A DNA stretch of 64,000 bases from Brasenia schreberi (taxonomy: Eukaryota; Streptophyta; Magnoliopsida; Nymphaeales; Cabombaceae), in contig JAYKKT010000086.1 of the NCBI GenBank assembly GCA_036023115.1, positions 13,469,501 through 13,533,500 of the forward strand. Direction: 5' to 3'. Within the stretch, counting starts at the first letter, position 1; each line of letters starts with the position of its first letter. Of this stretch, positions 45,282 through 58,100 are shown piece after piece. The notes under the pieces were generated by a model. That model had not been told where the DNA came from and did no database searches. It saw only the letters and a program-made list of their open reading frames with translations. The translations under genes were made by a program, and so were the position numbers.

Positions 45282-46070
45282 ATGAATGATAAAGGAGGTT
45301 TCAATTTTCGTCTAACATCTTCGAACTATAAAACATGGGCCTAATATATAGAAAACTACTTGTATTTCAAAAAATTATGGGGCTATATAAGTAGTTCGAA
45401 GATAAAACCCTCTATCAATGTCATACTTGAATAAAAAGAGGAATATGAAAGAGGCCATAGAAGGATCCTATGGGTGCTCATGAATAATGTAAACGAGCAC
45501 ACTAGGGACACTTTGGCCGATTTCACCAATGCTAAAGAAGCATGAGAATATTTAAAAAAATCTCCTATTCAAAGCGATGTGGCTCATAGGATGGCATTAA
45601 GAGACAAATTGATCTCACTTAAACAAGGAGATAAAGGGGTAAACGATTTTTTTGGGGCATTTTCCAATGTTTGGAATCAATTGTATGGTTACAAAAAGAA
45701 ATGTATACAATGTCTTAGTGAGAGACAATGTGAAGATGATGACGACTTTGTATATCAATTTCTAAGAAGTCTTCGAGAAGAATTTGAAGGGGTAAGATCA
45801 TCACTCATTCATAGAAAACCTTTTTCTACAAAAGAAGAGATTCTTACCGATCTTCAAATGGCGAAAACAAGAATGAATGAAGCAAGACTTCAAAAAGACA
45901 CAGTTTTCGCCACATTAAAACCCGGAGCAAATATCGACCTCCTCATTTCAAAAGTGAAAAAGGAAGAAAAGACATCATTTGCCATCATTGTAGAGAAGCT
46001 GAGCATATAAGGCCAAATTGCCTAAAATTGAAAAAGAAGGTGGCCGTAGTAGAAGAACATGCTTGATCTT
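45282..46070 (+). pseudogene. Copia gag region
   Basis: The frame starts MNDKGGFNFRLTSSNYKTWA and is stopped at three early positions. It is open from 45579 to 46010 (143 codons): AHRMALRDKLISLKQGDKGV, then QFLRSLREEFEGVRSSLIHR. A one-base shift near 45970 moves the zinc knuckle (CHHCREAEHIRPNC, Cx2Cx4Hx4C) into the pol frame. Gag normally forms the virus-like particle; this copy is broken. Confidence 0.8.
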
Positions 46071-46114
46071 CCATTCTTGCACTTGAAAAAAAATTAAAGC
46101 AACTTGAAGCCCAA

Positions 46115-49081
46115 ATGAAAGAAAAAGTAACGGTTGGTATGGCTTGCTCCTCTTCAATAAAAGAAACTCAAAGTATGATCTCTTGGATTCTTGATTGGGG
46201 TGCTTCATTTCATATGACTTGTAATGAACATATCTTAAAATCATGTGTTCAAAAACCTTTATATATGACGGATGATACACAATTAAATGTTGATAAAATT
46301 GGTGACTTGCAAAACAAGAATTTTGAAGTTTCCAAAATTAGTGTTGTTCCAAAGCTAAATTTAAACTTACTTTTCGTATCCCAAATTTCGGATAAAAATT
46401 GTGTTATAACCTTTTCATCCACCGGATGTATTGTATAGGATCGCCTCTCGAAGAAGGCGATTGGGCGTAGCCATAGAGAGGACGGACTTTACATTGTAGA
46501 CTATTTGCATAGTATAAGATATGTTAATGTTTTGACAAATGATGCCCTTTTATGGCACCAGAGACTTTGACATCTTAATGTTCAAAAATTGTATCAATGT
46601 CCTCTTCGAATGAAATTTAAGGAATCTTTTTCTTGCAAAGATTGTGTTCTTTATAAAATGCAGCATCTCCTATTTCCAAACAAAATACATATTACAACAA
46701 GACCCTTCGAAATAATTCATTCGGATGTATGGGGTTCGGCACCTGTTTTGTCTAAAAGAGACATTTCCTATTATGTTAGTTTTGTAAATGACTTTACTAG
46801 GTATACATAGGTATATCTTTTAAAAGCAAAATCCGATGTCTTTCAAAATTTTGTTATTTTTCAGAATCTTGTAAAGAATCAATTTGATTTCAAAATCAAA
46901 ATTTTTAGATCGTATTTAGGAGGAGAGTTTATGTCAAAGGATTTTGAAAATCATCTCAATAAGTTTGGGATTATACATCAAATTTCTTAATATAAGACTC
47001 CTCAACAAAATGGTGTTTCCGAACGAAAGCATAGACATAATTTGAAAACAACAAGAACTTTGCTTTTGTCAAGTGGTGTTCTTAAAAAGTTTTGAGAAGA
47101 AGCTATTATGACTGCAGTCTATTTAATTAATCGGATGCCCTCTTCGATTTTACAAAATATGTTTCCTATAGAAAAACTTTTTAAAGTTTCTCTTAACTAG
47201 TTAAGATTGCATGTTTTTGGATGTAAATGATTTGTTTATACTAACAAAGATGATAAATTATCATCTCGGGTCATAAAATGTGTTTTTCTAAGATATGAAA
47301 TAACCAAAAAGGGATATAGGTGTTATGATTATAAAAATGATAAGCTTTATGTATCTCAAGATGTTAGATTATTTGAAAATGAATATGTTTTTAAAAGCAT
47401 GGATGAGGATAGCTCTATTAATGACTCCTCCTACTCCTTGAATGATATTTTAGGTGAAGAGGTATTTCATGAAGAAAATGAGTTTGATGAACCTATGATT
47501 ACCAGACATTCTATTACTCCCTTTGATCAACATTACAATAGGAGATCTATGCCTATCCCTAGAAGGTCAAATCGTTATTCTAGACCTCTTGAAAGATTTG
47601 TGTCATATGATAGTTTTTCACCAAGACATAAAGCTTTAATAACAAATATTTCAGCTATAAAGGAACCTAGAACCTTTAAAGAAGCTCAATTATCACAAGA
47701 ATGGACTCATGCAATGAATGAAGAGTTGGATCCTTTATTTAGAGCCCAAACTTGGGATATAGTCTCTAGACCATCAAACAAAAAGACTATAGGTTGTAGG
47801 TAGGTTTATAAAATCAAGACTAATGGTGATGACTCATTAGATCGTTATAAAGCTAGATTGGTTGCCAAGGGTTATTCTCAAGAATATAGAATTAATTATG
47901 AAGAAACCTTTGCTCTTATAGCTAGAATGACAACTGTTAGAACACTTATAGCTGTATGTGCTATTCATCATTGGAATATTTATCAGTTAGATGTTAAAAA
48001 TGCTTTTTTGAATGATTGGTTGAAGGAAGAAGTATATATGGAGCCTCCTCCTAGTCTCAATCTTCCTACAAACCAAGTCTTAAAGCTCAAATGAGCCATA
48101 TATGGTCTCAAACAAGCTCCTAAGGCTTGGTTTGATAGAATGACTGAATTCATGACATTGCATGACTTTACTATCTGTTATACTGACACAATCCTGTTTA
48201 TAAGAAAATCCTCTACCGGTATTGTTATCCTTTTGCTCTACGTTGATGATATGATTATTACAGGTAGTGATGATACAAGTATCCAACAAATCAAGCAAGG
48301 ACTTTGTAATGTATTTGAAATGAAGGATCTAGGTCAACTTTCCTATTTTCTTAGCATTGAGGTAACCCGTGATGATAGAGGTTTTTTTTTATCACAAATT
48401 AAGTTTACTAATGATGTTATTCTTAGATCAGGTATTACAGATGACAAAGTCATTGAGACATCAGAAGTAATCAACCAGAAGATGCGCCTAGTTGATGGTG
48501 AACTTCTGAGTGATCCCACACCTTATAGACAGATGGTTTGAGCACTCACATATCTCACCATAACACGGCCTGATATTGCTTATACTGTTCATACTATAAG
48601 TCAGTTTCAGCATGCACCCACCTCAGTACATATGAGTGCTGTTATGAGGATTGTTCGTTATACTCGACAAACCTCAACTAAGGGAGTATTTCTATCTTCC
48701 TCCTCGTTATTTCAGTTGCTTGCATATACTGATGCTGATTGTGGTGGTGATGTGAATGACAGACACTCTACTACCGGATATTGCATATTTCTTTGTCACT
48801 CGCTCATTTCATGGAGATGCAAGAAACAACAAAAGGTGTCTCTTTCGTTCACTGAAACCGAGTATTGTGCTATGACCAACACTACTAAAGAACTAACTTG
48901 GTTGCGACGACTACTTCAAGACTTGGGCATACAACTGGAAGCTCTTCCAATAATGTTCTACGACAACAAAAGTGCTATGTATATAACCAATAACCATACC
49001 TTCCATGAGCGCACAAAGTACATAGAGATGGATTGTCACTATGTTCGTGAAGAGCATCTACAAAGTAATTTGACATTATAG
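46115..49081 (+). pseudogene. Copia pol region (protease, integrase, RT, RNase H)
   Basis: One reading frame holds for about 3 kb. Protease: ILDWGASFHMT near 46188, where the family has D(S/T)G(A/C); Asp-Trp-Gly here is altered. Integrase: HQRL..HLN, CxxC near 46640, SDVWGSAP and TPQQNGVSERKHR. RT: KARLVAKGYSQ, QLDVKNAFLND (Asp) and LLYVDDMIITG (both Asp kept, near 48236). RNase H: YTDADCGGD, ETEYCAM and YDNKSAMYITN, ending QLADVFTKSLLAHRF. Stops lie near 46436, 46566, 46808, 46988, 47092, 47199, 47226, 47801, 48092, 48539 and 49079. Most can be explained by single C-to-T or G-to-A changes in Gln, Arg or Trp codons. Catalytic RT residues survive but the polyprotein cannot be made. Confidence 0.9.
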
Positions 49082-49196
49082 ATTGTAAAATCAGAATATC
49101 AACTTGCAGATGTGTTCACCAAGTCTTTACTTGCTCATCGGTTTCAATCTTTAATTGGCAAACTTCAGGTAATGGAGCTGTCAGTTTGATGGGGGG

Positions 49197-49556
49197 TGTT
49201 AAAGAACTGGGCCAGAGTGGCCCGACCATAGTGACCCTGGCCCATTAGTCCATCAGGGCCAAGGCCCCCAAGGCCACTAGCAGCCAGCCCCCTCTTTTCC
49301 CTCTTGAGTCTTTCACTCTCACTCTCTTTCACTCTCTTTTCTCTATAAATACCTCTTGTAAATCATTGTAAATTCAAGCCTTTGATGGCTAGTGAATAAA
49401 AATTATTTATTCAAGCTTGTGTTGTGTTTATTCTCCTTTTCGCATGCACTTGTTGCTCTCGACTATTGCCTTTTCTAAGGCTTTGTAATTGATACTTTGT
49501 GGTATTGTCCACTCATTAATCTTCTGCAACTATATTGAAGCATAGTTTTCATTACA
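49197..49556 (+). repeat. 3' LTR of the Copia element
   Basis: 360 bp, same termini as the 5' LTR, with TATA at 49344-49351. It differs from the 5' LTR mainly in the GC-rich U3 start (GGCCACT/CCAGGGCC repeats). Confidence 0.95.
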
Positions 49557-50901
49557 CCGTGAACCTATTAAGAGAGCCGAAAGGTGCCTTGAGCCTTGAA
49601 GTCAACCTGGTCATGGATTGGACCACCGAGTCTGGATTCTCTTTCCCTGGTTCATGAACTTGATGCTGGTTATACAGTGAAACAAGAAAACATTTAGTTA
49701 TTGGACATGTTTTTCGTAGTGTTCATCACCTCCTTGACTATAGAGTACAATGTTTTACTTTTTCTAATTAACCTATCAGGATGATGCCAGGATGCATGTT
49801 TTTTCTGAGTATATTCGAAGTGTTTCGTGTAAACAAAGAAAAAAGCGTCGATGAAGTTTAGTTACATGAATGCTTCTCGGTCTTTGGATTCACATTGGTT
49901 GGTTACAAAGGGGAGGCCAGAGCCAGGTAGGCAAGCCGGGAGAATCGCTCTCACCCCCTACAACATGTGGAGTCGAGAGCCCTGCCAGGTAGTCTAACGC
50001 CATTAATGCAAGATGAGATTAGATGGTGGTAACCAAATATCATTCGTCTTATTCACGGACATCACATTCCACCATAACCATTACAAACAGTCTGATTGTA
50101 ATCCTGTAAGAGAACTCTTGCATAAAAAATGCAAGCGATCACGGTGAATTATTGACCTCAACTTGCAAGGGGATCCGGAAAGCAAGCATGTACCATCTAT
50201 CGACTTATATCTTCATAACTTATCATAACTGATGAAAATAATCTCAAGGATGTCTGCATTTGCAAGAGCTGCTTGTTTTCTCCTTCAAATTGAAAAGTAA
50301 CTGCCCTAACAATATGATGTTGAATCCACAAACACCAAAATGGATATAAAGTTAGGCGGTGCCATTATTCACAAGCAGCACTTTTCTCTTTGCTGGAAAA
50401 TATATGCCGAGGCATTAAGCCCCCTCCTCCTATTAGCTAAAGATTAGAGATTACAAGGATTGTAAACTTCATATACTGAAGAGAAGTAACATAACACAAG
50501 GAGGATCTCTCCAGGTGGACGGGAGGTAAGATTATTCAACAGGAAGCTGTCATGACACAGCTGAGATGCAAGAAAAGGAAGAGTCGACTCTTCTCCAGAG
50601 CAAGGTGTAAATAGTCTATTCAACTTGCAGGAAGCGAGACATAGAGGCCACGAAACAGATTCCAACTTCACGAAGCCACATAGATATTATTGATCAATTC
50701 AGTTCAAAAGAGCTCCGAATAAATGAATCTGTAACTGGAAATATCTCTTCCCAGTTGTATAGGCATGTCTCGTGGAATCGTACATGTAACCCTGAACTTT
50801 CCACTGATGTATGAAGGTTTTGTACACAAAATTTAGCTATCACAAATTTCCTTTTAACATGTCTAACCCCTTCGAAACCCCCAGCCAGGTAACACATTGA
50901 A
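49557..50901. other. Stretch right of the Copia element
   Basis: Mostly non-coding. The part near 50902 would be 3' flank of the decayed PPR gene on minus. No other feature is recognised. Confidence 0.4.
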
Positions 50902-53212
50902 CTAAAGTTGCCATCGACTCAGGCCAATTTTAACACCGTCGTTATCAAGTTCTGTTAGGAATGCTATTGCCTTGTTAAGGTTGTTTTACTTTTCATATGC
51001 ATTCAACATAACAGAAACACACAGATCATTTGGCATCAGGCCTACCTTTTTCAGATTCTTTAACACAACACTAGCTTTGTCGACTTGACCAGCAACACAA
51101 TATGCATTGACCAGGAGTGCAGTGATTTTTACGTCAGGAAGAATACCTGCAAACTGAATGGCATCAAACACTCTTTGAGCACCACAAGAATCGCCAACTC
51201 TGGAATATGATCTCAGAAGTGCTTTGTAGACTTCTTTTCCAGGAAACAACTGAACAGCTTCCATTTCTTTCATCAGGCATTCTCCAAGTTCAGTATTTCC
51301 TGCTCTTATATACGCCATAACCATAGCCCCATAACCTCGGCTATCCAGGGTGAAACTTTGCAACCTCATCTCATCAAATGCCTCTATGACACGACTGAGA
51401 GATCCGGCCTTGTCAGTACTGTTAACAAAACTGAATCACAATGGAAACCTCTTCTTTTCATCTTTGCAAGTGTAAGTTCAGCTTCTTTGGTACAACTTAT
51501 ATCAAAATACGCATCAATTAACTTGGTATAAACACGCATATTAGCTTCAAAGGATTCTTCTAGAAGAGCATGCTCCATTACCTGATAAGAGCCACAGCAA
51601 ACATGAAACTTAACAAGAGATGAAACATCTTTTTTGAAAACCAATTTTTCATGAAAAGGAGAATTAGCTAATCAAAAGTTGATTGGAGAATGTAAGCAAT
51701 GGGCAACACGTTTTAAATACAAACAAAACAGTTTATTATCAATCAACAGGAAGCAATGTCATAGTGAAAGCAAACCACTCAGATGCAGATGCATATGTTC
51801 AACTGGTAGTTCAGTTCAATATGGCATTTACAAACACATGAGACAATTCTTAGCATTAGCTCCTACTGAATAGATAGCACATCCAAATTTTTACAGGAGT
51901 ATGTGCAGCCTTTCCATTCGTGGAATCAAATACTTAGTGCATTAAACCAATGAACTGCCAGTGACGAAATTGTTCTTGTTCATAATCAAGAGTACACGAT
52001 AGACCATAATCAGCAATACAATAAAATTGAATCAATTGCTTCTGCAACTAGCGAAGATGTTCCAATTGACAGGACTGTTAGATATTTTACACAGAAAAAG
52101 CAAGAAACATTTCAGCCAGTGAAAAGCATAACCAGCTGTAGAAAGAGCGAGTGGGATTGATTAGCAAAAGTTGGAGAATTCAACCTACTGCTGGTGCTGC
52201 GGGATGAGTGCCTCGCAACAACTTTTTACCATTGGATCCCGAGGGAAGAATAGAATGGCACGAGTGACTGGGAAAAGGTCAAGCATTTCTATTTTTTCCT
52301 CAAAGGAGGAATGACAAAGATCAAAGCACTCTCATTACCACTTGCCTTTAGTATCAACCAGTACAAAAATAGTTGGGAAACCGCGTCATCAAAGCACTGG
52401 CAAAGCGAACCATCTAATCACCGCTACGTTACTAGTAGATGCTCCGTAGAACAAGGGGAACAACTCAGCCCTAGTCTCCCTTCGCATTGTAAGTTCTACT
52501 CAGGAAACTACTGTGATGAGAGGCTGCAGAATTTGCGTAAGAACTTAACTCTAATCAGTCCCACATATTCTTGCGAGATAAAATGAAGAAAAAACAAACA
52601 GTTATGGATTTCATATTCGAAAATACTAGGATCTAAATCTTTTCACAAACGTCACGTTCTGTGCAACCAAGGCAAGAATCATGCAACTAGCAGTTCCCCA
52701 ACCTACATATTTTATATGATACTAGGAACCGAAAGCGAAAAAGAGAATTCCTCGCATCCCACTACCACTGCCTGTCTGACTCTGTGCACACTCTAATGTC
52801 AAGGAGAACAAAGTCGGAACCTAAGCCTACCCACCGTTCATCTTATACTTCAAGCAAAAATGAAAAATATAGCGAACAGCAAATTCATAATAATGTCTCA
52901 AAAACAACCAAGAAAACCAGAATAAAAAATATGCATTGAGAGAGAGAGAGAGAGGGTGCTGCAATTTCTTGAGGTGTTTGATCACCAAAAGCCAATCCGC
53001 CCTCTTGGGTCTCGTAACGGAAGCCCACTTCGCCAACAAATCCGACGGCTCGTCTTCTTTGGATCCCGAAAGGCAGATGATGTTCCTAAGCACGACCTTG
53101 CATCGGTTGCTCATCCTCTTTGGCAACTCCGATACTTCCTTCTTCTGTCATTCGTTCACCGCTATCGGTCTGTCAATCCACCTGAGCTTCTTGCCCAGGA
53201 CGTGATCTCCCT
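50902..53212 (-). pseudogene. Decayed PPR-protein gene (At1g01970-like)
   Basis: Two exons on minus. Exon A (about 53212-52940) reads KKLRWIDRPIAVNE, stop, QKKEVSELPKRMSNRCKVVL, then KWASVTRPKRADWLLVIKHL and KKLQHP. Exon B (51581-50902) follows a good acceptor: VMEHALLEESFEANMRVYTK, LIDAYF, LTLAKMKRRGFHCDSVLLTV, a frame shift near 51405, then KAGSLSRVIEAFDEMRLQ, GYGAMVMAYIRAGNTELGEC, EVYKALLRSYSRVG, PDVKITALLVNAYCVAG, and a stop at 50988-50986 before NNLNKAIAFLTELDNDG. Order and motifs (RADWL..LK.L, LLEESFEAN, PPR units) match plant PPR proteins of the At1g01970 type, usually organelle RNA-binding. Defects are TGA at 53150-53148, lost donor, frameshift and TAA. The intron is retained, so this is not a processed copy. 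Confidence 0.8.
52938..52955. repeat. (GA)n microsatellite at a former exon end
   Basis: On minus this is a CT run directly following the codons for QHP. In homologues a few more codons (LYLQV-like) and the splice donor stand here. The run has replaced the donor of exon A of the decayed PPR gene. Confidence 0.8.
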
Positions 53213-55196
53213 TCTTTCTCCTGTAATACGCATGATACCCGATATTGCTGCTGCTTGTTTGTGTAGCAGAAGATGGCCTTCTCTTTCACCATTTCCGTTG
53301 TTTTCTTCTTGTCTCTGAACAACAGCATTAGTAGCAGTTCATCTAAAATCAAATCGGTGAAAATTGAATTGGACATTTGTTGAACGATTATGCCGAAACA
53401 ACGACTATATAGCAGACGGGTGCTTTCATCCCTTCTATTTAAATTAGGTTAGACAATTGATTGACGAACGACACAAACTCTTTATACTAAGATTTCATTT
53501 TTATTTTGGTTTATCATCTTGGTTCCATATCTCGTTTCAGCCTAGAAAAGTAATTAGTACTTGATGGAATAAATAGGAGCTCTTCTAAGACAGAAATTTT
53601 ATATGGTGTCAAGTGTCGGGTGGTCTATCCACATATGTAGAGAATATCCGTAGCAACAAGGAAGATGTTGAGGCGATGTAATAATGCCACCTAGGAAAAT
53701 GTGATGCGTTAATAAGTTTACTAGAAAAGAGCGCTAATGAAGTTACTAGTTAAACTGCACTTTTATCGCAGTTCAGACATTAGAAAGGCAGCCGTGTGAG
53801 GCTCCAATTAGTGGGTTTGAGAACTCCGATGTTGAATACTTCAAAAAAGAGTGAGGCCTCAAAAGTGTTAGAAGAAAATAAATAAGGCACGAACTTCATT
53901 TTCAGAAATTAATGCTAATATTAAGCAAGATCGAGCCCAGTGGCAGTAACCACTCAGCGTGCAGAAAGGCTTGGTTTTGCCTTTGAATCTCCATCTTGTA
54001 CTTCATATCTTCTCCTCTTATGCTCCTTTTCCCTCCAACTGTTGTCTTGGTGGAGAAAGGTGGAGAAAGCTGTCAATCTAGACAAGAAACGCACAACGCC
54101 CCCAATCATTAACAGAATCTGCGTCAACCTTCGACTTTAACCCGTAAGTGAGTGGGAGCAATCAGTATGGGCTAGCATAACTAGCATGCCACGGTTTGCT
54201 CACACTTTCATTTTAATATACCCTAAACTTTATAATGCAGACTTGATTCACAACCAATTAAAGGTAAACGTCAAACTGACAACGAAACTTCATTTGAAGA
54301 TCTTTAAGAACTATCCAACTTATCAATGCTCCTAACACAAGGTTGGGATCCCACCACACCTACAGAGATGGATGCCTCAATGGCAACCCCATCACCACCT
54401 AATTATACGAGATACGGGTCAACTCAGCAGTCTTGCACGTCTACCTAAGGCTCAGACTTTCGTTGTGATTCTGGTCACTTTGCCTGCTGACTTGCTTCTA
54501 ATTTGCGGCACAGTGCTGCTGCAACCCTTTGATTCGCCCTTAGCGGGCAAGGGTAGATCATATGAAACGGTAGAGACCCACAGGCAAAGTCTAAAGAATT
54601 TCACAGCTCACTAACAGCTACAATGGTGCAGTTGGGATGGAGAGCAGAATGAAACCAAAGAGCAGTTCAACTCGAAAACCAATACCTCGCACACAAACAT
54701 CTCATAGATCAAAAAGGAGGGGCGACGACAATGAAGCTCCGGCGGAAAGAAAGGGCACCAGGCCATCTGCCCATGCGTGCAGTGAAAAAAGTGAAAATGA
54801 CAACTGAAAGTCCATTAGCAAATGTCAAGTTTACTCCAATCATTAGTCAGTTATCAACGTATTGAAAGATAACCCACTTGGCAACAAATCAGTACATCTT
54901 TATGCAAATTGAAAAACAAAGGATTCCACAGCTTGCCTGATCTACACTACCGGTGAGCCTTGCCTATGAATGCCGCAAAAAGCAACCACTTTGACAGCTC
55001 CAAAAGGGAAGCAACTAGTAGATAGATCACTTAAAGTAGTAGCAGCGATGCTATTCTCTGAGAGTTCCTACAGCGCTTGGTCAAGAGTGAGCGCCTCTCA
55101 TACAAAGGCAAAAGGGAAACCCTATAAACAGAATTTGCAATCAGGGTCGCATCCGAGATGACCTGATTCATTTACATCTTCCACTGGTCTAAATGA
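53213..55196. other. Stretch between the PPR relic and the WBP11-like gene
   Basis: From 53213 to 53380 an open minus frame may be the N-terminal part of the PPR relic (MSNSIFTDLILDELLLM...), but it does not resemble a transit peptide. From 53400 to about 54900 nothing is recognised. The last few hundred bases would hold the 3' untranslated region of the WBP11-like gene. Confidence 0.4.
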
Positions 55197-58100
55197 CTAA
55201 CTGTCAAGGGCACCAAGGGCCTTCATGTCTTCTAAGAATGCCATGTAGGAATCATCAATGCTCTGCGCTTGAGGCCCAGGCTTGCCAGCCTGAGTTTGAA
55301 CTGATGGCTTGACCTTTGCAGGAGCTAAATATGGACTAGATGTAGAAGAAACATGTGCAGATTTCAACTTTGGCTTCTGGACACTCTCTCTCCGCACTCG
55401 AACAGAAGCTGGAACCTGCAAATTTGCAACAAACAGTGAGTTCTAGTAAAGTCAATTGAATATTATAGCTTCACACAAGAAACAGCACAATACCATGTTT
55501 GTCGTACCATAATAGAAGTCTTGAACAAATGAAAGCGTCACAAAACAAATTACTATGATTTAAAACATTTCGTATTGAACTGGCCTCTCTCTCTGTCCTT
55601 GGAGTGTCCTGCTTTCACGTGATTGACCGGGTTTAACACGCAATCATATTCTAACCCAAAAAAAATACGTGGAACTCTCTCTCGCATCACAGAAGAGCTC
55701 AAGGTCAGAGGAGGGAGAACAGAAACCATGTGCTCAGAACACCAGTAACTGATCAAAAGAAAACGTACAACATGCGCCAACCAGGTTACTTTAAAGCAGC
55801 ATACAATGGAGCCTAATCTAGGAAAACAACGCATGGCACCTTACCATAGCTGTGAGTTCAGGAGTATGTTGTGCAAGAGGCCTTTTTACGACAGTGGATA
55901 CAGCAGATTTGACGTAGGAAGGCTTTTCAGGCACAGACGGTCTCACAGCAGAATGATCATCTTCTTGAGGAGGGGGTCCCGGAACCATGAGAGGTGGTCT
56001 CAACATACCATGCGGAGCAAAAGGCATCTGAGGAAAAGGAGGAGGAGGTCCAGATGGTATCATTCCGGGAACAGATCGAATGGGAAGTGGAGGAGGCAAT
56101 GGCGGCCTCATATCAGTTGATGGTGGCATTGGCGGAAACCGTGACACACCAGGCGGCAAAACATCAGTTTGCATGGGATGGGCTAGGGGTGGGCACGGAG
56201 GAGGTGTCGGCAATGGAAGTTTACTAGTATCCTGTACTCCAGCAGCAACGGCTTCAGAACCAGAGTTTGCAACCCCGATTGGAGGTTTTACGAGTGATGG
56301 AGGTAATCCAGGTGGTGGAGCAAGCAGAGATGCAGCCTGCAACAATAAAATCCACTATGAAACATAGTAGCATTTTTGCAAAAGTTCCATATTAAATGCA
56401 TAAAAAGAGCAACTCATCGAGTTCATGGAAGCCCGGCAAGAAAATTAATAGAATAAGAAACTCTGCTACAAGATTACCCGTGACTCCTCCGGATTAATCA
56501 GATTTCACCTCTGAACACTCTCAACACCATTGAAATTGAAGCAAACGGATACCGCAGAAAAGATTAATTTTTTTTTAACAAAAGCTAATTACTTGAAACC
56601 GAACCTTCAAGTAAATTCAGGCTGATAGTTTTGCCCTAAACTAGAACTATTTGACCCATTTTCATGAAAAAATACCAAAATTTTCTCAGTTTTACCTCAC
56701 TCCAAATATGATATCCTAAATGAGGATTTCAGTTGTCATTTTAAAGAAAATTGACTCTATGGAGCAACAGAACGTCTTCTCACGAAGAATGCCTGAGATT
56801 TTCCATCAAACTAGACATTTTCCCCCTGTGCAGAGATTGCATACTCAACCTTGGTGAGTCGGTGACAACAGGACATCATTTTAAATGTTACATAGCCAAC
56901 TGGCATGATTACTAGTGGGCCTTCAACATTCTGCTGCACGCCATCTAATTCTTCGCTCTTCCGGTGTAACGTCACATGGTGGTTCTGGTTCTCGTTTGTT
57001 TCCTTAGTAATAAGTTGTCTACTAAAAAGTTATTATTCCCACAAAAAGAGTGTTAGCCAACTCTACAAAATTGATGGGCACAAGGACAAAAGCTCTGGAA
57101 AAGCAACAGATCAAATTCAAATGTGAAACAGAATATTTGAGTACCAGAAATCTAGCAAGGAAACCAACAGGTTAGGTAGGGAGAAAGCATGAAGAAATCT
57201 CAGTTTTTCCAGTCAACAGACAGAACATAATATCATCATAAGTTAGGCCAAGGAAAAAGGTTCGCGACAATGACGGATTGGATGAAATAGGAAGAAAACA
57301 ATGAGAGAATAAAGAGTTCGTACCATCATGGAGAAACTTTAAAATGCAAAAGTGAAATGTCTTGAGAATGACAAGAAAAAAGTTTTAAAAAAACATCAGG
57401 CAAAGTAACATCATGAGCGTGAGAACATGACAACACTGTAAGTTGAAACAATACCAACAAAAACACTTAGAAAGAGGCAGCAGAGAATGAACTTGTCTTA
57501 AACATATACTAACCCGATCAGACTCTTTAGTATTTTGTCCATCCGACGAAGCATTCTTCTCGTTCTCCTTGACATTCTCTGCAGTTCCTGGTGGAGGTGG
57601 CTGTGTATGTCTAGGTGGTGGTGGTGGTAGAATGGCCCGGGCAGGAATTGAATCTTTGGGTGGCGGTCCAGGTGGAGGTGGTGGAAGTGGGGGTGGAGGT
57701 AATATTAAACGTGAGTCACCAACTGGCTTTGGAAGAGGTGGGGGAGGTGGGGGTAGGGGTAGCGAATCAGGAACTGAAGTATCTTCACTGGGAATTGCTT
57801 CACCAACATTTGGCAATGGAGGTGGAGGCGGAACAGGGGCATCCAAAGGTGAATCTTCGAACTCAAAATTTGATGTTGATGCTGCAGCATTTGATGAACC
57901 TGATAAGGGAATTCTGGGACCTGAAATTGACAGAAAAAGAGGCATGATGGGAAACTCTATAAGACAATAAAAGAAGAGTATTAGTACAAAATGTACTATG
58001 GAGCACACCTATTGATGATTTATACATTGGAGGCTTCCCAGGAGGTGGTGCACCAGTAGGATTGAGGGTTGGGTGGTAGTAGACAGAGTCCTATGCATGA

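Larger units (their letters stand above)
44766..49556 (+). mobile_element. Complete Ty1/copia retrotransposon (inactive)
   Basis: It has two LTRs (44766-45135 and 49197-49556) that start TGTTAAAGAACTGGGCC and end CATTACA. A perfect 5-bp target duplication CCGTG flanks it (44761-44765 and 49557-49561). A primer-binding site TGGTTTCATAG lies right after the 5' LTR and a purine tract GATGGGGGG before the 3' LTR. Between them come gag, protease, integrase, RT and RNase H in Copia order. About 14 in-frame stops and one frameshift near 45970 make it non-coding as a polyprotein. The LTRs differ by several substitutions and small indels, so insertion is not recent. Confidence 0.95.

Noticed and set aside
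52936..53318. Plus-strand frames of 89 and 120 codons
   Set aside because: They overlap antisense the recognisable PPR exon on minus and show no family signature.
57569..57970. Glycine-rich plus-strand frame of 133 codons, and similar plus frames at 55806-56367
   Set aside because: They are antisense shadows of the proline-rich WBP11 exons (CCN on minus gives NGG on plus).
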